Positions 12,829-21,548 of a DNA stretch of 25,023 nucleotides are shown in pieces. Position numbers and translations under genes: made by a program. The stretch's first letter is position 1. Every line of letters starts with the position of its first letter. The DNA is taken from positions 1 to 25,023 of the forward strand of contig CAKVMJ010000020.1 in assembly GCA_934772445.1 (NCBI GenBank), given 5' to 3'. The notes beneath the pieces were generated by a model, which was not told the origin of the DNA, made no database searches, and saw nothing but the letters and a program-made list of their open reading frames with translations. Source of the DNA: an uncultured Clostridia bacterium (GTDB lineage Bacteria > Bacillota > Clostridia > Christensenellales > UBA1242).

Positions 12829-12910
12829 AAAAACATATAAAATTTATACAAAAACATACAAAATTTATACAAAAACATATAAAATTTATACAAAAACATA
12901 CAAAATCTGC
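12829..12910. repeat. 21-bp tandem repeat, about four copies
   Basis: Three copies of AAAAACATAYAAAATTTATAC (12829–12849, 12850–12870, 12871–12891; Y alternates T, C, T) and a fourth, degraded copy (12892–12910). It lies upstream of the promoter of the collagen-like lipoprotein gene. The A tracts are spaced two helical turns apart, so the DNA is probably curved; an effect on the nearby promoter is possible. Confidence 0.85.
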
Positions 12911-12930
12911 AAAAATTATACAAAAAATAC

Positions 12931-12959
12931 TTGAACTGGCTTTTTAATTATTTTATAAT
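12931..12959 (+). promoter_or_regulatory. Promoter of the collagen-like lipoprotein gene
   Basis: TTGAAC, 17-bp spacer, TATAAT. Transcription would begin near 12966, which excludes the upstream in-frame ATG at 12963 as a start. Confidence 0.8.
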
Positions 12960-13007
12960 TTTATGTCATTAGAAGTTGACAAATATTTTTTTTATCGGAG
13001 ATTACAA

Positions 13008-16000
13008 ATGAATAGATATAAGAAAGTTAGTAAAATTGCTAAATTTTTAGCTGGAACTATTTTGTTTATGTGTATTCCTTTATTTTTTACGGCTTGTTCA
13101 TCAGGTAAAAGTGCTTATGAAATAGCTGTGGAACACGGATTTGAAGGAACAGAGGAAGAATGGTTGGAATCATTAAAGGGTCAGAAAGGCGATAAAGGTA
13201 ACAACGGGCAAGATGGTTCAAATTGGCATGTTGGTATTGAATATCCAGAAAAACCGAAAAATGGAGATTATTTTTTCAATCAAACTAATTCTACATTGTA
13301 TGTTTATAAAGATAACATCTGGAATATTATTGGCGAGTTGAAAGGTGAGAGCGGTGAGCAAGGCAAAGATGCTGATAATATAAGCATTAGAGCTTATGAT
13401 GGATTTATTCAATTTATGCGTGAGAGTGAAAGTGTTTGGACAAACTTAGTGGCTTTAGCTGATTTAAAAGGCGAGGTGGGAACAGAAGGTAAGTCTATAG
13501 AGTTATTGGTTGAAGATGGGTATATAAAATGGAAAAGAACTGGAGGTAATTCTTGGATTAATTTAGTGGAGTTATCCGATTTAAAAGGTATTCAAGGTGA
13601 AACAGGTAAAAGTGCGTATGAAATAGCTAAAGAAAACGGCTTTGAGGGAAGCGTTTTAGAATGGTTGGATAGCTTAAAAGGTAAAGATGCAAAACAAATA
13701 GTTATAGATATAAAAGATGGCTATATTGTTTGGAGATATGAAGATGAAACATCTTGGAATAACCTAATTTCATTATCTTCTTTAAAAGGAGATAAGGGCG
13801 ATGATGGAAAATCTATTGAATTGAAAATTTTTGAAAATAAAATTCATTGGAGAGTTGATGGCGGAAACTGGGTTGAACTTATCTCAATAGAAATCCTTAG
13901 AGGTGCTCAGGGCTCTAACGGAAAAAGTGCTTACGAAATTGCAATTGAAAATGGATTTAGAGGTAGTGAAAAAGATTGGCTTGATAGTTTGAAAGGTGAG
14001 GCTGGAGAAAAAGGCGAAACTGGAGAAAAAGGTGACAAAGGTGAAACTGGCGAGAAGGGTGAGAAGGGAGATACTGGAAATGGAATTGAAAGTATTTCAG
14101 CCGAATATTCTTATGATGAAAATGGCAATGCTATAATTATCTATACCTTCAAAATGACTAATGGTGAAACTAAAATAGTTATAGTAAAAGTACCAGATAA
14201 GCCAACAAGCGTGGAATTGAGCAGAAAATATTATAGAGCGAATGTTTCTAGTATTTCGGAAGTTAAATTAAATGTTTATTATGAAAATAAGGAAACTGAG
14301 GTTGTAACGCTAACAGATGAAATGATAACAAGTGGCGAGGTCGACTTCACAAAGAAAGGCGATTATGATATAACAATTTTCTATAATGGCTTAAAAACAG
14401 ATTTAAGAATTTCGGTTTACGATGAAACTAATGTGCCAGTAAATAGCGTTGTGATTGATGGCGTGGATTCATATATAGTTGATTATAATTTAGAAACAAA
14501 TCAACTAAATAAAGAAATACTAAATGGTTTGAAATATAAAATTGTTTATATTGATGAAACCGAAGATAGCGGAATAATAAATGCAGACTTGATAGATTTT
14601 TCAAACTTTAGAAATTCAAACACAGAATTTGAAGCTAAGTACACAACCGAAAGTGGTATTACTCTTAAATTAAATATTTTGCCTGTAACTGAAGGGTTTG
14701 TTAAATATATGAATTGTTTGAGTGCTAAATATTTAGGCAAAACAGATTTCATTGTCTCCGATGAAAACTCAGATAGCTTCTTTAAAGGCAACTTTATTCA
14801 ATATTTGTTAAGTTATAATTCAAAAACTTATATTTATAAAAAAGAACTAGATAAAAGTTTGATTTTTGATTTATCAAACAATTTAATAAATACAAGTTTG
14901 CAAAATTTAGAATATATAGAATATTCTTTAAAAAATACAAAAGATTTTCAAAATGCTATACCAATTGAAGGCAAAATAAATGTTTTAGTTTATTTAGAAG
15001 AAAATGTTTTAAATACTAGTATTGATGTAAAACCAATTAATGGAAAGAAATATATAAAGGTTGTTAACGAAGGCGAAATACCTGCCTTAACATTTCAAAT
15101 TGTTAAGTCTTTTGAAAATAAAGATATAGTGATTGATGAATTTGATTTAATCAAAGGAATGATGGTAAATCAAGATGAAGATTTTAGTGTGGCATCAAAG
15201 AATAAAAACTTTAAAATAAATTATAAAGATAAAGAATGGAATATTGAAATTGAATTGTATAATCCGGAGTTGGGTAATATTAGAAATATAGAATTATCTA
15301 ATAATGAAATTTTAAATAATGTTTTAGAAATTAAGGGCTATGGCAAAACAAGCGAAGAGATAAAATCATTAATTGTTTCAAGGTTAGCTAATGTTAAATT
15401 AAATATTGAATATTATGAAAGTGTTGATGGTAAAAATTCTGAGAGCTTGGATATTACATTAGATATGATTAGTTTATCTAATAAATTTAATGCGAATAGT
15501 TTTAGTTCTCAAGTGGGTTATATAACATATCAAGAAAATAAATATTCAATTAGTATAAAGTTAGTTCCAAGCGAGGAAAGTTTGGGTGATGGCGTGTGCT
15601 ATGCAATATCTGAAAATATTGCATCATATAGCGATATTATAGAGATTACTAAATATGCTAGTTTGGTAAAGATTAAGGTTGATGAAGAATACTTATATTT
15701 AAAATATAACGAAGTAAGTTCGGGATTAGTTTCACTAACTTATAATAAAGAAAAAAGATATTATTCATTAAATTCAAGCGAAAATACATTCTCTCCATTC
15801 TTTATAGATGAGGGTGAATCTGTAAATTATAGTTGTGAGGATTCCAAAGGCTTAGCAGATTCTTTAATGATAAGATTTAAAGAATATAATGGTGTTACAA
15901 TAGCATTGTTCCTTAAAGATTTCAATCATACTTGTAGTGTTGAAATGAATATGGAAGATGGAGAATATAATATAGGCGGAATTACAATTATATTAGATAC

Positions 16001-16028
16001 TGCTAATAAAAAATTTACTATTAAATAA
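13008..16028 (+). CDS. Collagen-like surface lipoprotein with internal repeats
   Basis: 1006 aa from the ATG at 13008 (GGAG seven bases upstream). Residues 1–29 are a lipoprotein signal with lipobox FTAC (Cys30). Residues 30–360 alternate three kinds of module: a GKSAYEIA..NGF.G...WL.SLKG unit at 33, 200 and 305; a DGYI.W......W..L..L..LKG unit, about four copies; and short collagen Gly-X-Y tracts (GQKGDKGNNGQDG near 58; ten triplets at 330–359, rich in Glu, Lys, Thr). From 410 on follow β-rich segments of bacterial Ig type (PTSVELSRKYY, GDYDITIFYNG), to a C-terminus without LPXTG. It should be an outside-facing, lipid-anchored protein with a trimeric stalk; adhesion is plausible, not shown. 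Confidence 0.85.
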   Translation: MNRYKKVSKIAKFLAGTILFMCIPLFFTACSSGKSAYEIAVEHGFEGTEEEWLESLKGQKGDKGNNGQDGSNWHVGIEYPEKPKNGDYFFNQTNSTLYVYKDNIWNIIGELKGESGEQGKDADNISIRAYDGFIQFMRESESVWTNLVALADLKGEVGTEGKSIELLVEDGYIKWKRTGGNSWINLVELSDLKGIQGETGKSAYEIAKENGFEGSVLEWLDSLKGKDAKQIVIDIKDGYIVWRYEDETSWNNLISLSSLKGDKGDDGKSIELKIFENKIHWRVDGGNWVELISIEILRGAQGSNGKSAYEIAIENGFRGSEKDWLDSLKGEAGEKGETGEKGDKGETGEKGEKGDTGNGIESISAEYSYDENGNAIIIYTFKMTNGETKIVIVKVPDKPTSVELSRKYYRANVSSISEVKLNVYYENKETEVVTLTDEMITSGEVDFTKKGDYDITIFYNGLKTDLRISVYDETNVPVNSVVIDGVDSYIVDYNLETNQLNKEILNGLKYKIVYIDETEDSGIINADLIDFSNFRNSNTEFEAKYTTESGITLKLNILPVTEGFVKYMNCLSAKYLGKTDFIVSDENSDSFFKGNFIQYLLSYNSKTYIYKKELDKSLIFDLSNNLINTSLQNLEYIEYSLKNTKDFQNAIPIEGKINVLVYLEENVLNTSIDVKPINGKKYIKVVNEGEIPALTFQIVKSFENKDIVIDEFDLIKGMMVNQDEDFSVASKNKNFKINYKDKEWNIEIELYNPELGNIRNIELSNNEILNNVLEIKGYGKTSEEIKSLIVSRLANVKLNIEYYESVDGKNSESLDITLDMISLSNKFNANSFSSQVGYITYQENKYSISIKLVPSEESLGDGVCYAISENIASYSDIIEITKYASLVKIKVDEEYLYLKYNEVSSGLVSLTYNKEKRYYSLNSSENTFSPFFIDEGESVNYSCEDSKGLADSLMIRFKEYNGVTIALFLKDFNHTCSVEMNMEDGEYNIGGITIILDTANKKFTIK

Positions 16029-16037
16029 AGAAAATTG

Positions 16038-16066
16038 TTGTAAAAAATAGATTAAAGTATTATAAT
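16038..16066 (+). promoter_or_regulatory. Promoter of the mscS-like gene
   Basis: TTGTAA, 17-bp spacer, TATAAT, 22 bp before the ATG. Confidence 0.7.
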
Positions 16067-16088
16067 TAAGCAAACAAAGGAGAAAATT

Positions 16089-17126
16089 ATGGATTGGGCT
16101 AAAATTTGGGAAAGTATTAAAACTTTTTTTACTACAAATATTTGGAATATCGTTAAATTTTTTGCAGTTTTGATAATTGGAATTATAATTGTTAAGATTT
16201 TGTTAAATCTTACAAGAAGAATAATGAAGAAAACAAAATTGCAAGAAGTTGCACAAGGTTTCTTATTTCACATTTTAAGATTTACAATGTATTTAATCTT
16301 AACTGTTACTTGCTTAAATATTATCGGAATTTCAATGTCTGGAGTTGTAACAGCAATTTCAGCAGCTGTGCTTGCAATAGGTATGGCTCTTCAAAGTTTG
16401 ATTGCAAACTTAGCAAATGGTATTATTATAGTTTCAACAAGTATGTTTAAAAAGGGAGATTATATCTCAGTTGATGGAGTTGAAGGCTCACTTGATGATG
16501 TAAACTTTTTGTTCATCACTCTTATAACTCCAGATAATAAAAAGATAACTCTTCCAAACTCAAGCGTGGTTAATAGTCCGGTTGTGAACTATAGCGCTAA
16601 ACCAACAAGAAAAGTTTGTTTTGAATTTGAAGTGGCTTATGAGAGCGATGTTGAACAAGTTAAAAATATTGTGCTTGATGTGATGAAGAATAATGGTAAG
16701 GTTTATATCGAACCTAAAGCACCATTTTGTAGGTTAAAGATTCTAGGTGCTAGTAGTATTACATTTGTAGCAAATTGTTGGGTTGATGCAGAAGATTATT
16801 GGGATGTTTATTATGATGTTATCGAAAATGTTTTCAATGAATTAAAGAGAAATAATATTTCTATTCCATATAATCAATTGGAAATTAGAGAGAGAAAAGA
16901 TAATGTTGTTATGCCAGTTATTGAGGCAAAACCAGAAAGAGTTGAAAAGGTAAGAACAGTAAAGAGAAAATTATTCGATTTGGAGAATGATGACTTGATG
17001 TCTGTGTTTAAAATTAAAAAACATACTTCAAATAAAGATGCAAAACCTAAAAAAGAAAAGAAAGATAAAAAAGATAAGAAAAACCAAGGAAACGAAACAA
17101 ATAGTGAAAAAGTAGATAAAGAATAA
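16089..17126 (+). CDS. mscS: MscS-family mechanosensitive channel
   Basis: 345 aa, from an ATG with AAGGAG upstream. Three TM segments (about 20–42, 62–84 and 90–125); the third has the MscS pore pattern of Gly and Ala (AISAAVLAIGMALQS, LIANLANGIIIV). The β domain follows (FKKGDYISVDGVEG; LPNSSVVNSPVVNYS), then the α/β domain to about 280. Such channels open under membrane tension and release solutes on osmotic down-shock. Unusually, the C-terminus carries about 60 extra residues ending in a run of Lys, Glu and Asp, a charged cytoplasmic tail of unknown use. A terminator follows at 17145. Confidence 0.92.
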   Translation: MDWAKIWESIKTFFTTNIWNIVKFFAVLIIGIIIVKILLNLTRRIMKKTKLQEVAQGFLFHILRFTMYLILTVTCLNIIGISMSGVVTAISAAVLAIGMALQSLIANLANGIIIVSTSMFKKGDYISVDGVEGSLDDVNFLFITLITPDNKKITLPNSSVVNSPVVNYSAKPTRKVCFEFEVAYESDVEQVKNIVLDVMKNNGKVYIEPKAPFCRLKILGASSITFVANCWVDAEDYWDVYYDVIENVFNELKRNNISIPYNQLEIRERKDNVVMPVIEAKPERVEKVRTVKRKLFDLENDDLMSVFKIKKHTSNKDAKPKKEKKDKKDKKNQGNETNSEKVDKE

Positions 17127-17144
17127 AAATATTTTGTTGATTTT

Positions 17145-17179
17145 AAAAAGTTCTAGTTTAAACCGCTAGAACTTTTTTT
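17145..17179 (+). terminator. Terminator after mscS
   Basis: AAAAAGTTCTAG (17145–17156) pairs with CTAGAACTTTTT (17166–17177) around a 9-nt loop, with two more Ts. Confidence 0.85.
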
Positions 17180-17269
17180 ATGTTTATATAAATAATATCA
17201 AAACAGATTAAATTTTATATATTACAATTTTAAGTAATTCATTTAAAAATAACTAATTACTCAAAAAGT

Positions 17270-17581
17270 TTATTCATTTAAAAATTTATCGCTTTCTTTA
17301 AAACCTTTTTTAAATTGGTCAAAAGCATTAGGGTCTAGTTTGAAAAGCAAATTAAATAATTCTCCTATATGAATTTCTTCTTCTGCTCTTATGCTTTGCC
17401 AAATATTTTTTGCTATTTCGTTGTCGCTTTGTTCTATATGCATTGTATATTGATTAATAGCCTCAAGTTCTCCAATAATATCTTGTCTAACATTCATAAT
17501 TGTTTGCATTTTATTTGTTATTGCTTGAGTTTTGCTCTTATTTTTTAATTGTTTTACCAAATCGTTCATATATAATTCCAT
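17270..17581 (-). CDS. Half-ferritin, similar to encapsulated ferritin (EncFtn)
   Basis: 103 aa, two helices. GELEAINQYTMHIE (Glu38, Glu40) and EEEIHIGELFNLLFKLDP (Glu68, His71, Glu74) give the metal ligands of a ferritin-like domain in the E…ExxH order seen in EncFtn, whose proteins are also about 100–120 aa and dimerise to make the di-iron site. The rubrerythrin-like alternative would need about 140 residues and four helices. Known EncFtn oxidises iron inside encapsulin shells; no encapsulin gene is in this window and no C-terminal targeting peptide is obvious. The ATG at 17581 has AGGAG seven bases upstream. Confidence 0.7.
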   Translation of the reverse strand: MELYMNDLVKQLKNKSKTQAITNKMQTIMNVRQDIIGELEAINQYTMHIEQSDNEIAKNIWQSIRAEEEIHIGELFNLLFKLDPNAFDQFKKGFKESDKFLNE

Positions 17582-17742
17582 ATTATCTCTCCTAAAACTT
17601 TTTTATTATATTTTTTATGAAAACTTTAAGATTTTTGCTACTCTTTTTTGTTTTTTTATGGTAATATAAAAAAATGTTTTTTTTATTAGTAAATTCTAAT
17701 AATTTATGATAATATATAACTATGATAAGGGGTTTTTAGGGC

Positions 17743-18882
17743 GTGGAAGTTAAAAAAGTACTAGAAAAATATTTCAAAGGAGCAGTTGGTGCATCAGTTT
17801 TAAAACATTCTTCAAGAAATGATATTAATAAATATCTTTTAGAGAAGATTTTAGAAACTGATTCGGGTAAGTATGTTGCAAAAAAGCAAAGAGCTAGTTT
17901 GAATATGCCAGATTTTGTTATGATAGATTCAACAAATTATTCTCAAACTTTTTTAGATTCTTTTTGGAAAAATTTAACTTTTGAGCAACGAATAAAATCT
18001 ATTAATTATTTCATTGAAGAGAGTAATAGAACTCGAACTAGATATAATCCAGTTAAGTTATCTTTAATTCAGCCTGTTGGTGTTGATGATAGTTCTATGA
18101 ATGCTTGTTATATTAAAAGGTCGAATGAAATTTTTTTAAACTTAGATAACTTAGATAATATTAGCGGAATTGAGATGTATTCAATATTGGTTCATGAAAC
18201 AACCCACGCTAGGGATTTTAACAAGTTAAGAACTAAAATAATACCAGAATTATGTAAGCAGATTTTAGGTAGGGAAGTTGATGATGCCGAATCTATGGTT
18301 TTGATGTACCAAATTTTAGAGATTGAAAATCAAGATGCTTATAGAAGTGCTATTGATGGAAGAATGAAGAAAATTGATACCGATTTAAGGTCTAATATAA
18401 CCTTAGCTAAAAACTATGCTTATGCCCTAACTCCAACTCCAATTCATTCAATAGAGCAAGTGGATTCGATTGAATCGTTTGCAGATTATGCTCAATATAT
18501 TCTTTATCTTCATTCACCAGTTGAAAGAGGAGCAAGATTAAATGCCTTGATAGAAACTCAAAAACTTGTGGAAGAATCTCCTATAGATGATGTTGATAAC
18601 CAAGACCAATTAGATTTAACTAATTTAGAAGATAGAGAACTTTATTACAATAACGAGATAAATAGATTTAAAGGTTTATTAGATGTACCTGTTCGAAAGT
18701 CATTAGAAGATTCATTTAAATATGGATTTATTAAGGAAAACTACTCACTTCTATCTCCAATGCTTTCAATTGGCGAAGAAGTTCAAGATGAATTTCCAAA
18801 TATTCAAAGAGAGCATATCTCAACTATTAGAAGGGCTTATTCAAAATATAACCAACTAACTAAAAAGGAGAATGAGTGTTAA
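17743..18882 (+). CDS. Putative zinc metallopeptidase (HETTH)
   Basis: 379 aa from a GTG start (AAGGGG ten bases upstream; no ATG near). Residues 145–160 contain a zincin helix, SILVHETTHARDF, with His151, Glu152 and His155; SIESFADYAQY about 95 residues later could give the third ligand (Glu), as in gluzincins. No signal peptide or TM, so probably cytoplasmic. The rest is helical; family not recognised. It overlaps the next gene by 7 bp, and the two are surely co-translated. Substrate unknown. Confidence 0.7.
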   Translation: MEVKKVLEKYFKGAVGASVLKHSSRNDINKYLLEKILETDSGKYVAKKQRASLNMPDFVMIDSTNYSQTFLDSFWKNLTFEQRIKSINYFIEESNRTRTRYNPVKLSLIQPVGVDDSSMNACYIKRSNEIFLNLDNLDNISGIEMYSILVHETTHARDFNKLRTKIIPELCKQILGREVDDAESMVLMYQILEIENQDAYRSAIDGRMKKIDTDLRSNITLAKNYAYALTPTPIHSIEQVDSIESFADYAQYILYLHSPVERGARLNALIETQKLVEESPIDDVDNQDQLDLTNLEDRELYYNNEINRFKGLLDVPVRKSLEDSFKYGFIKENYSLLSPMLSIGEEVQDEFPNIQREHISTIRRAYSKYNQLTKKENEC

Positions 18883-19376
18883 TTATGAAAAAATTAAATG
18901 GAAAAATTAGTTTATATTTTATCTTAAGTTTATTATTTACAATTTTCTTACCAGCTGGAATTGTTTTAATAATTATGGGTGCAAGTAAATCAACTTTAAT
19001 ACTTGTGGCTGGTATTATAATGGTGGTTTTAGGTTTTTATGGTGCACCAATTCTATGGATTAAATATGGCGAGATGAAATCCAATAAAAGAGTTTTACAA
19101 GCTATCGAAATTGATAAAATATTTACCGTTAAAGAAATCGCAGAACAATTAAATCAACCAGAAGCTGATGTTAGGGGAAAAATTAATAATTTGATTGTTA
19201 ATAGATTTTTAATTGGTTATCTTTTCAAGAATGAAAACCAGCTAGTTTTAAATGAAAAGAAAGCTTTAAATAGAACCAAAAATTCTTGTCCTTGTTGTGG
19301 CGGTAAGATGGTTATTGAAGATAATATGGAAAAATGTGAATATTGTGGATATGTGGTAAAAGACCGCAAAATGTAG
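18876..19376 (+). CDS. Membrane protein with winged-helix-like domain and zinc ribbon
   Basis: 166 aa. The GTG at 18876 is chosen because AGGAG lies five bases before it; an ATG at 18885 is the alternative. Two TM segments (about 14–37 and 42–63) are followed by a cytoplasmic region: a winged-helix-like stretch (IDKIFTVKEIAEQLN, DVRGKINNLIVNRFLIGY) and a C-terminal zinc ribbon (CPCCGG…CEYCGY). The combination suggests a membrane-tethered DNA- or RNA-binding protein or a scaffold. It overlaps the metallopeptidase gene, so the two may act together, for example cleavage of this protein by the peptidase; this is inference. Confidence 0.7.
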   Translation: MLIMKKLNGKISLYFILSLLFTIFLPAGIVLIIMGASKSTLILVAGIIMVVLGFYGAPILWIKYGEMKSNKRVLQAIEIDKIFTVKEIAEQLNQPEADVRGKINNLIVNRFLIGYLFKNENQLVLNEKKALNRTKNSCPCCGGKMVIEDNMEKCEYCGYVVKDRKM

Positions 19377-19424
19377 GCAGAAATCTTATTTTGCATAACA
19401 CTAATTTAAAGGAGGGAATGAATA

Positions 19425-20006
19425 TTGGAAGTTACATTTTTAGTTAGAGATTCTTTTGAAAAGGCTCAAGAAATGCTAGAGAAAAATGGTTATGAATTAT
19501 TAAGTTATAGAACTATGGAAGATAGATATTTTTCTAGGTTTGATGATGAAGAATTGAAAAATCTAACATTTCCAACGATTATAAATAATGCTATTCTTTT
19601 AAGGCAAATGTGTGATGAACATTTAGTTAATTATTTGTGTTTTAAGAATAAAACTTACGATGAAAACGATAATGTTATAGATGAAGAGAAAATTCAAACA
19701 ACTGTGGCTCAATATGATGTTGCTTGCGAGGTTTTAGAAAAAGCAGGGCTTAATAAATTCGCAGGCTATCTAACTCATCTTTATGTTTACCAAAAGGGCG
19801 ATGATTGCTTTGCTTTGCAAAAGATTGATGGATTAGGTTTGTTTATTGAATGTGAGGAAGATAATAGGCATAAGGATTTGAGCGTTGAAGATAAAAAGGA
19901 AGAATTGAAGCAAATCGTTTATTCTACGGGGCTTGCTTTAGGTGATGACCCTTTTGTTAAAAAGCTTGAAATGTATTTGGATAAAAAATATGATAGAGTT
20001 GAATAA
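19425..20006 (+). CDS. CYTH-like domain protein
   Basis: 193 aa from a TTG start, nine bases after AGGAGG (an ATG closer by is in another frame). The layout follows the CYTH (adenylate cyclase IV/thiamine triphosphatase) tunnel fold: EVTFLVRD at the start, an early helix, DRYFSRFD, ILLRQM, a central LCFKNKT strand, DVACEVLEKAGL and FALQKIDGLGLFIECEE, near the conserved D.V.GLG.F.EIE. The classic EXEXK is replaced by E-V-T-F-L, and some charged residues are missing, so catalysis is doubtful. It follows the zinc-ribbon gene by 48 bp and is probably in the same operon. Confidence 0.6.
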   Translation: MEVTFLVRDSFEKAQEMLEKNGYELLSYRTMEDRYFSRFDDEELKNLTFPTIINNAILLRQMCDEHLVNYLCFKNKTYDENDNVIDEEKIQTTVAQYDVACEVLEKAGLNKFAGYLTHLYVYQKGDDCFALQKIDGLGLFIECEEDNRHKDLSVEDKKEELKQIVYSTGLALGDDPFVKKLEMYLDKKYDRVE

Positions 20007-20037
20007 CAAACTAGATTTTAATGCTTTATAACTAAAA

Positions 20038-20068
20038 AACAATGCTGTTTTCAGCATTGTTCTTTTTT
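20038..20068 (+). terminator. Terminator after the CYTH-like gene
   Basis: AACAATGCTG (20038–20047), TTTT loop, CAGCATTGTT (20052–20061), then C and six Ts. Confidence 0.88.
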
Positions 20069-20223
20069 AAGTAAATATTTGAAATTTTATGTAATTAATT
20101 GTTTTAATTTAATATAACTAAATTTTTTAGTTAATTGAAATAGTAAATTATTTTAATTAAGATACAAAGAAATTAATTTGAAAATAAAAATTTATTAAAC
20201 AATCTATTTTTACAAAATAAAAC

Positions 20224-20796
20224 TTAAATAGTTAGTTCTTCAAAATCTTTTGAGTTATATCTAAATTTTTCAGATGAATTTTCTTTTACATCTGTGAAGT
20301 TCTCTATAATATCCGTATTCTTTTCTAAAAATTTGTCCACTAAATCGTAGGTTAAGCTCTCATATTTTCCATTTGTTTTTATAAATTTATCCATATTTAA
20401 TGTTTTAGCGAAATCAAATTCGTTGTTATCTATAACCACATAGTTTTCCATCTCTTTTTTTTGCTCTAAAAATCTTCTAATCTCACTTCCTCTCTTTTTA
20501 GAAATTGATAATGGAAGAACTGGTGTACTCTCCATTTCTTTATTATATATTAAGCCATTTTTATATAATGTGGACTTGGTTAAAAACATATCTGCTCGCC
20601 AAGTGGAGGAGATAACTAATTTTGCATCATACTTATCATCAATGCAATAAATTAGGTAATTTAATGCATCAACACTTTCTGGTTTGAATTTAAAATCTGT
20701 TAATAAAGTTTCTTTGGCTTTTATTTTATCTAATAAAAATTTCCAATCCCATAAAACTCCATCAATATCTAGGAAAATATAAAAATTATCTTTCAT
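20224..20796 (-). CDS. HAD-family phosphatase of the HAD_SAK_2 type
   Basis: 190 aa from the ATG at 20796; an in-frame TTG at 20814 adds six residues but neither has a good ribosome site. HAD motifs: FLDIDGVLW (Asp10, Asp12), VISSTWR (motif II Ser/Thr), RGSEIRRFLEQ in place of motif III and YVVIDNNEFDF (motif IV Asp). This arrangement matches the HAD domain of bacterial and phage RNA-repair-type proteins (HAD_SAK_2, also found alone). It would hydrolyse phosphate from an unknown substrate. The gene is single and has AT-rich gaps on both sides (20069–20223, 20797–20960) without further features that I can see. Confidence 0.75.
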   Translation of the reverse strand: MKDNFYIFLDIDGVLWDWKFLLDKIKAKETLLTDFKFKPESVDALNYLIYCIDDKYDAKLVISSTWRADMFLTKSTLYKNGLIYNKEMESTPVLPLSISKKRGSEIRRFLEQKKEMENYVVIDNNEFDFAKTLNMDKFIKTNGKYESLTYDLVDKFLEKNTDIIENFTDVKENSSEKFRYNSKDFEELTI

Positions 20797-20960
20797 CTTA
20801 ATATATATGACCAACCTTAATTTTTAGTTAATATATTTTGAAATTATTTAAAGTTAATAACTTTTATTCAAAAGATAATTAAATTATACATTTTAAATTT
20901 AAAAATTGCAATACTCATAATTGATTTAAGCTTTTTATTTTTAAATTAGGGTAGGGCATA

Positions 20961-20987
20961 AAAAAAGCACAATTTCTTGTGCTTTTT
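20961..20987 (-). terminator. Terminator of hsp20
   Basis: AAAAAAGCACAA (20961–20972) pairs with TTGTGCTTTTT (20977–20987) around TTTC; on the minus strand the stem ends in a T run, 13 bases after the hsp20 stop. Confidence 0.8.
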
Positions 20988-20999
20988 CTAAAACTTAAG

Positions 21000-21452
21000 T
21001 TATTTAATTTCGATATATTTTTTCTTAGGTTCTTCTTTTTCTTCTTTTGGAAGAGTGATGCTTAAAATACCATCGTTCAAGCTAGCATTAATAGCATCTT
21101 CTTTAATATCTCCAACATAAAAGCTTCTTGAGCAAGAACCATATCTTCTCTCTCTTCTGATATATTCACCTTTAGCATTTTTCTCATCATTGTTTTCATT
21201 TTTAGATGCAGAAACTGTAAGGTAACCGTTGTTCAAACTTAAGTTAATATCTTTCTTATTAAAACCGGGCATTTCAATTTCTAATTCGTAAGATTTTTCG
21301 TGCTCTTTAATATCTGTTTTCATAGCTTTTTCTAATTGTCTAAATTCGTGTCTATTAAATGGCATATCAAAGAAATCATCAATTAAGTTATCAAACAAAT
21401 CAAAATCGCCTCCTTGATTTCTAATCATCAAATCTCTATCATTGTTTTTCAT
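21000..21452 (-). CDS. hsp20: Small heat-shock protein, Hsp20/α-crystallin family
   Basis: 150 aa. N-terminal region (1–42) with DLFDNLIDDFFD, α-crystallin domain about 43–138 with YELEIEMPGFNKKDINLSLNNGYL (split here: YELEIEMPGF, INLSLNNGYL), the RSFYVGDI strand and the hallmark ASLNDGILSITLPK (A-x-L-x-x-G-I-L), then a short tail with KYIEIK, close to the I-x-I anchor. An ATP-independent chaperone that holds unfolding proteins. AGGAGG precedes the ATG. Regulation is visible at three levels: consensus promoter, CIRCE operator and a hairpin that contains the start codon. Confidence 0.95.
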   Translation of the reverse strand: MKNNDRDLMIRNQGGDFDLFDNLIDDFFDMPFNRHEFRQLEKAMKTDIKEHEKSYELEIEMPGFNKKDINLSLNNGYLTVSASKNENNDEKNAKGEYIRRERRYGSCSRSFYVGDIKEDAINASLNDGILSITLPKEEKEEPKKKYIEIK

Positions 21453-21482
21453 AATTTATTCCTCCTATACCTTTAAATTATG
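21450..21482 (-). promoter_or_regulatory. Candidate RNA thermometer at the hsp20 start codon
   Basis: In the mRNA CAUAAUUUA (21482–21474) pairs perfectly with UAAAUUAUG (21458–21450). The stem contains the AUG start codon, and the 15-nt loop between contains the AGGAGG site. The nine pairs have only one G–C, so it would melt easily on warming. Upstream, CGAATAA/TTATTCG makes another small hairpin in the 5' UTR. Confidence 0.5.
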
Positions 21483-21519
21483 CTCGAATAACAAACTTCT
21501 TATTCATTATTCGTGGAAT

Positions 21520-21548
21520 ATTATAGTACTATTTTTTAGCAATGTCAA
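21520..21548 (-). promoter_or_regulatory. Consensus promoter of hsp20
   Basis: TTGACA (21548–21543), 17-bp spacer, TATAAT (21525–21520) on the minus strand: perfect sigma-A consensus. Confidence 0.9.

Noticed and set aside
12829..12910. CRISPR array
   Set aside because: Units are 21 bp head to tail with no spacers.
12741..12923. Minus-strand frame coding for a Phe/Tyr/Cys-rich repeat peptide
   Set aside because: It is only the translation of the 21-bp AT-rich tandem repeat; there is no ribosome site and the composition is not protein-like.
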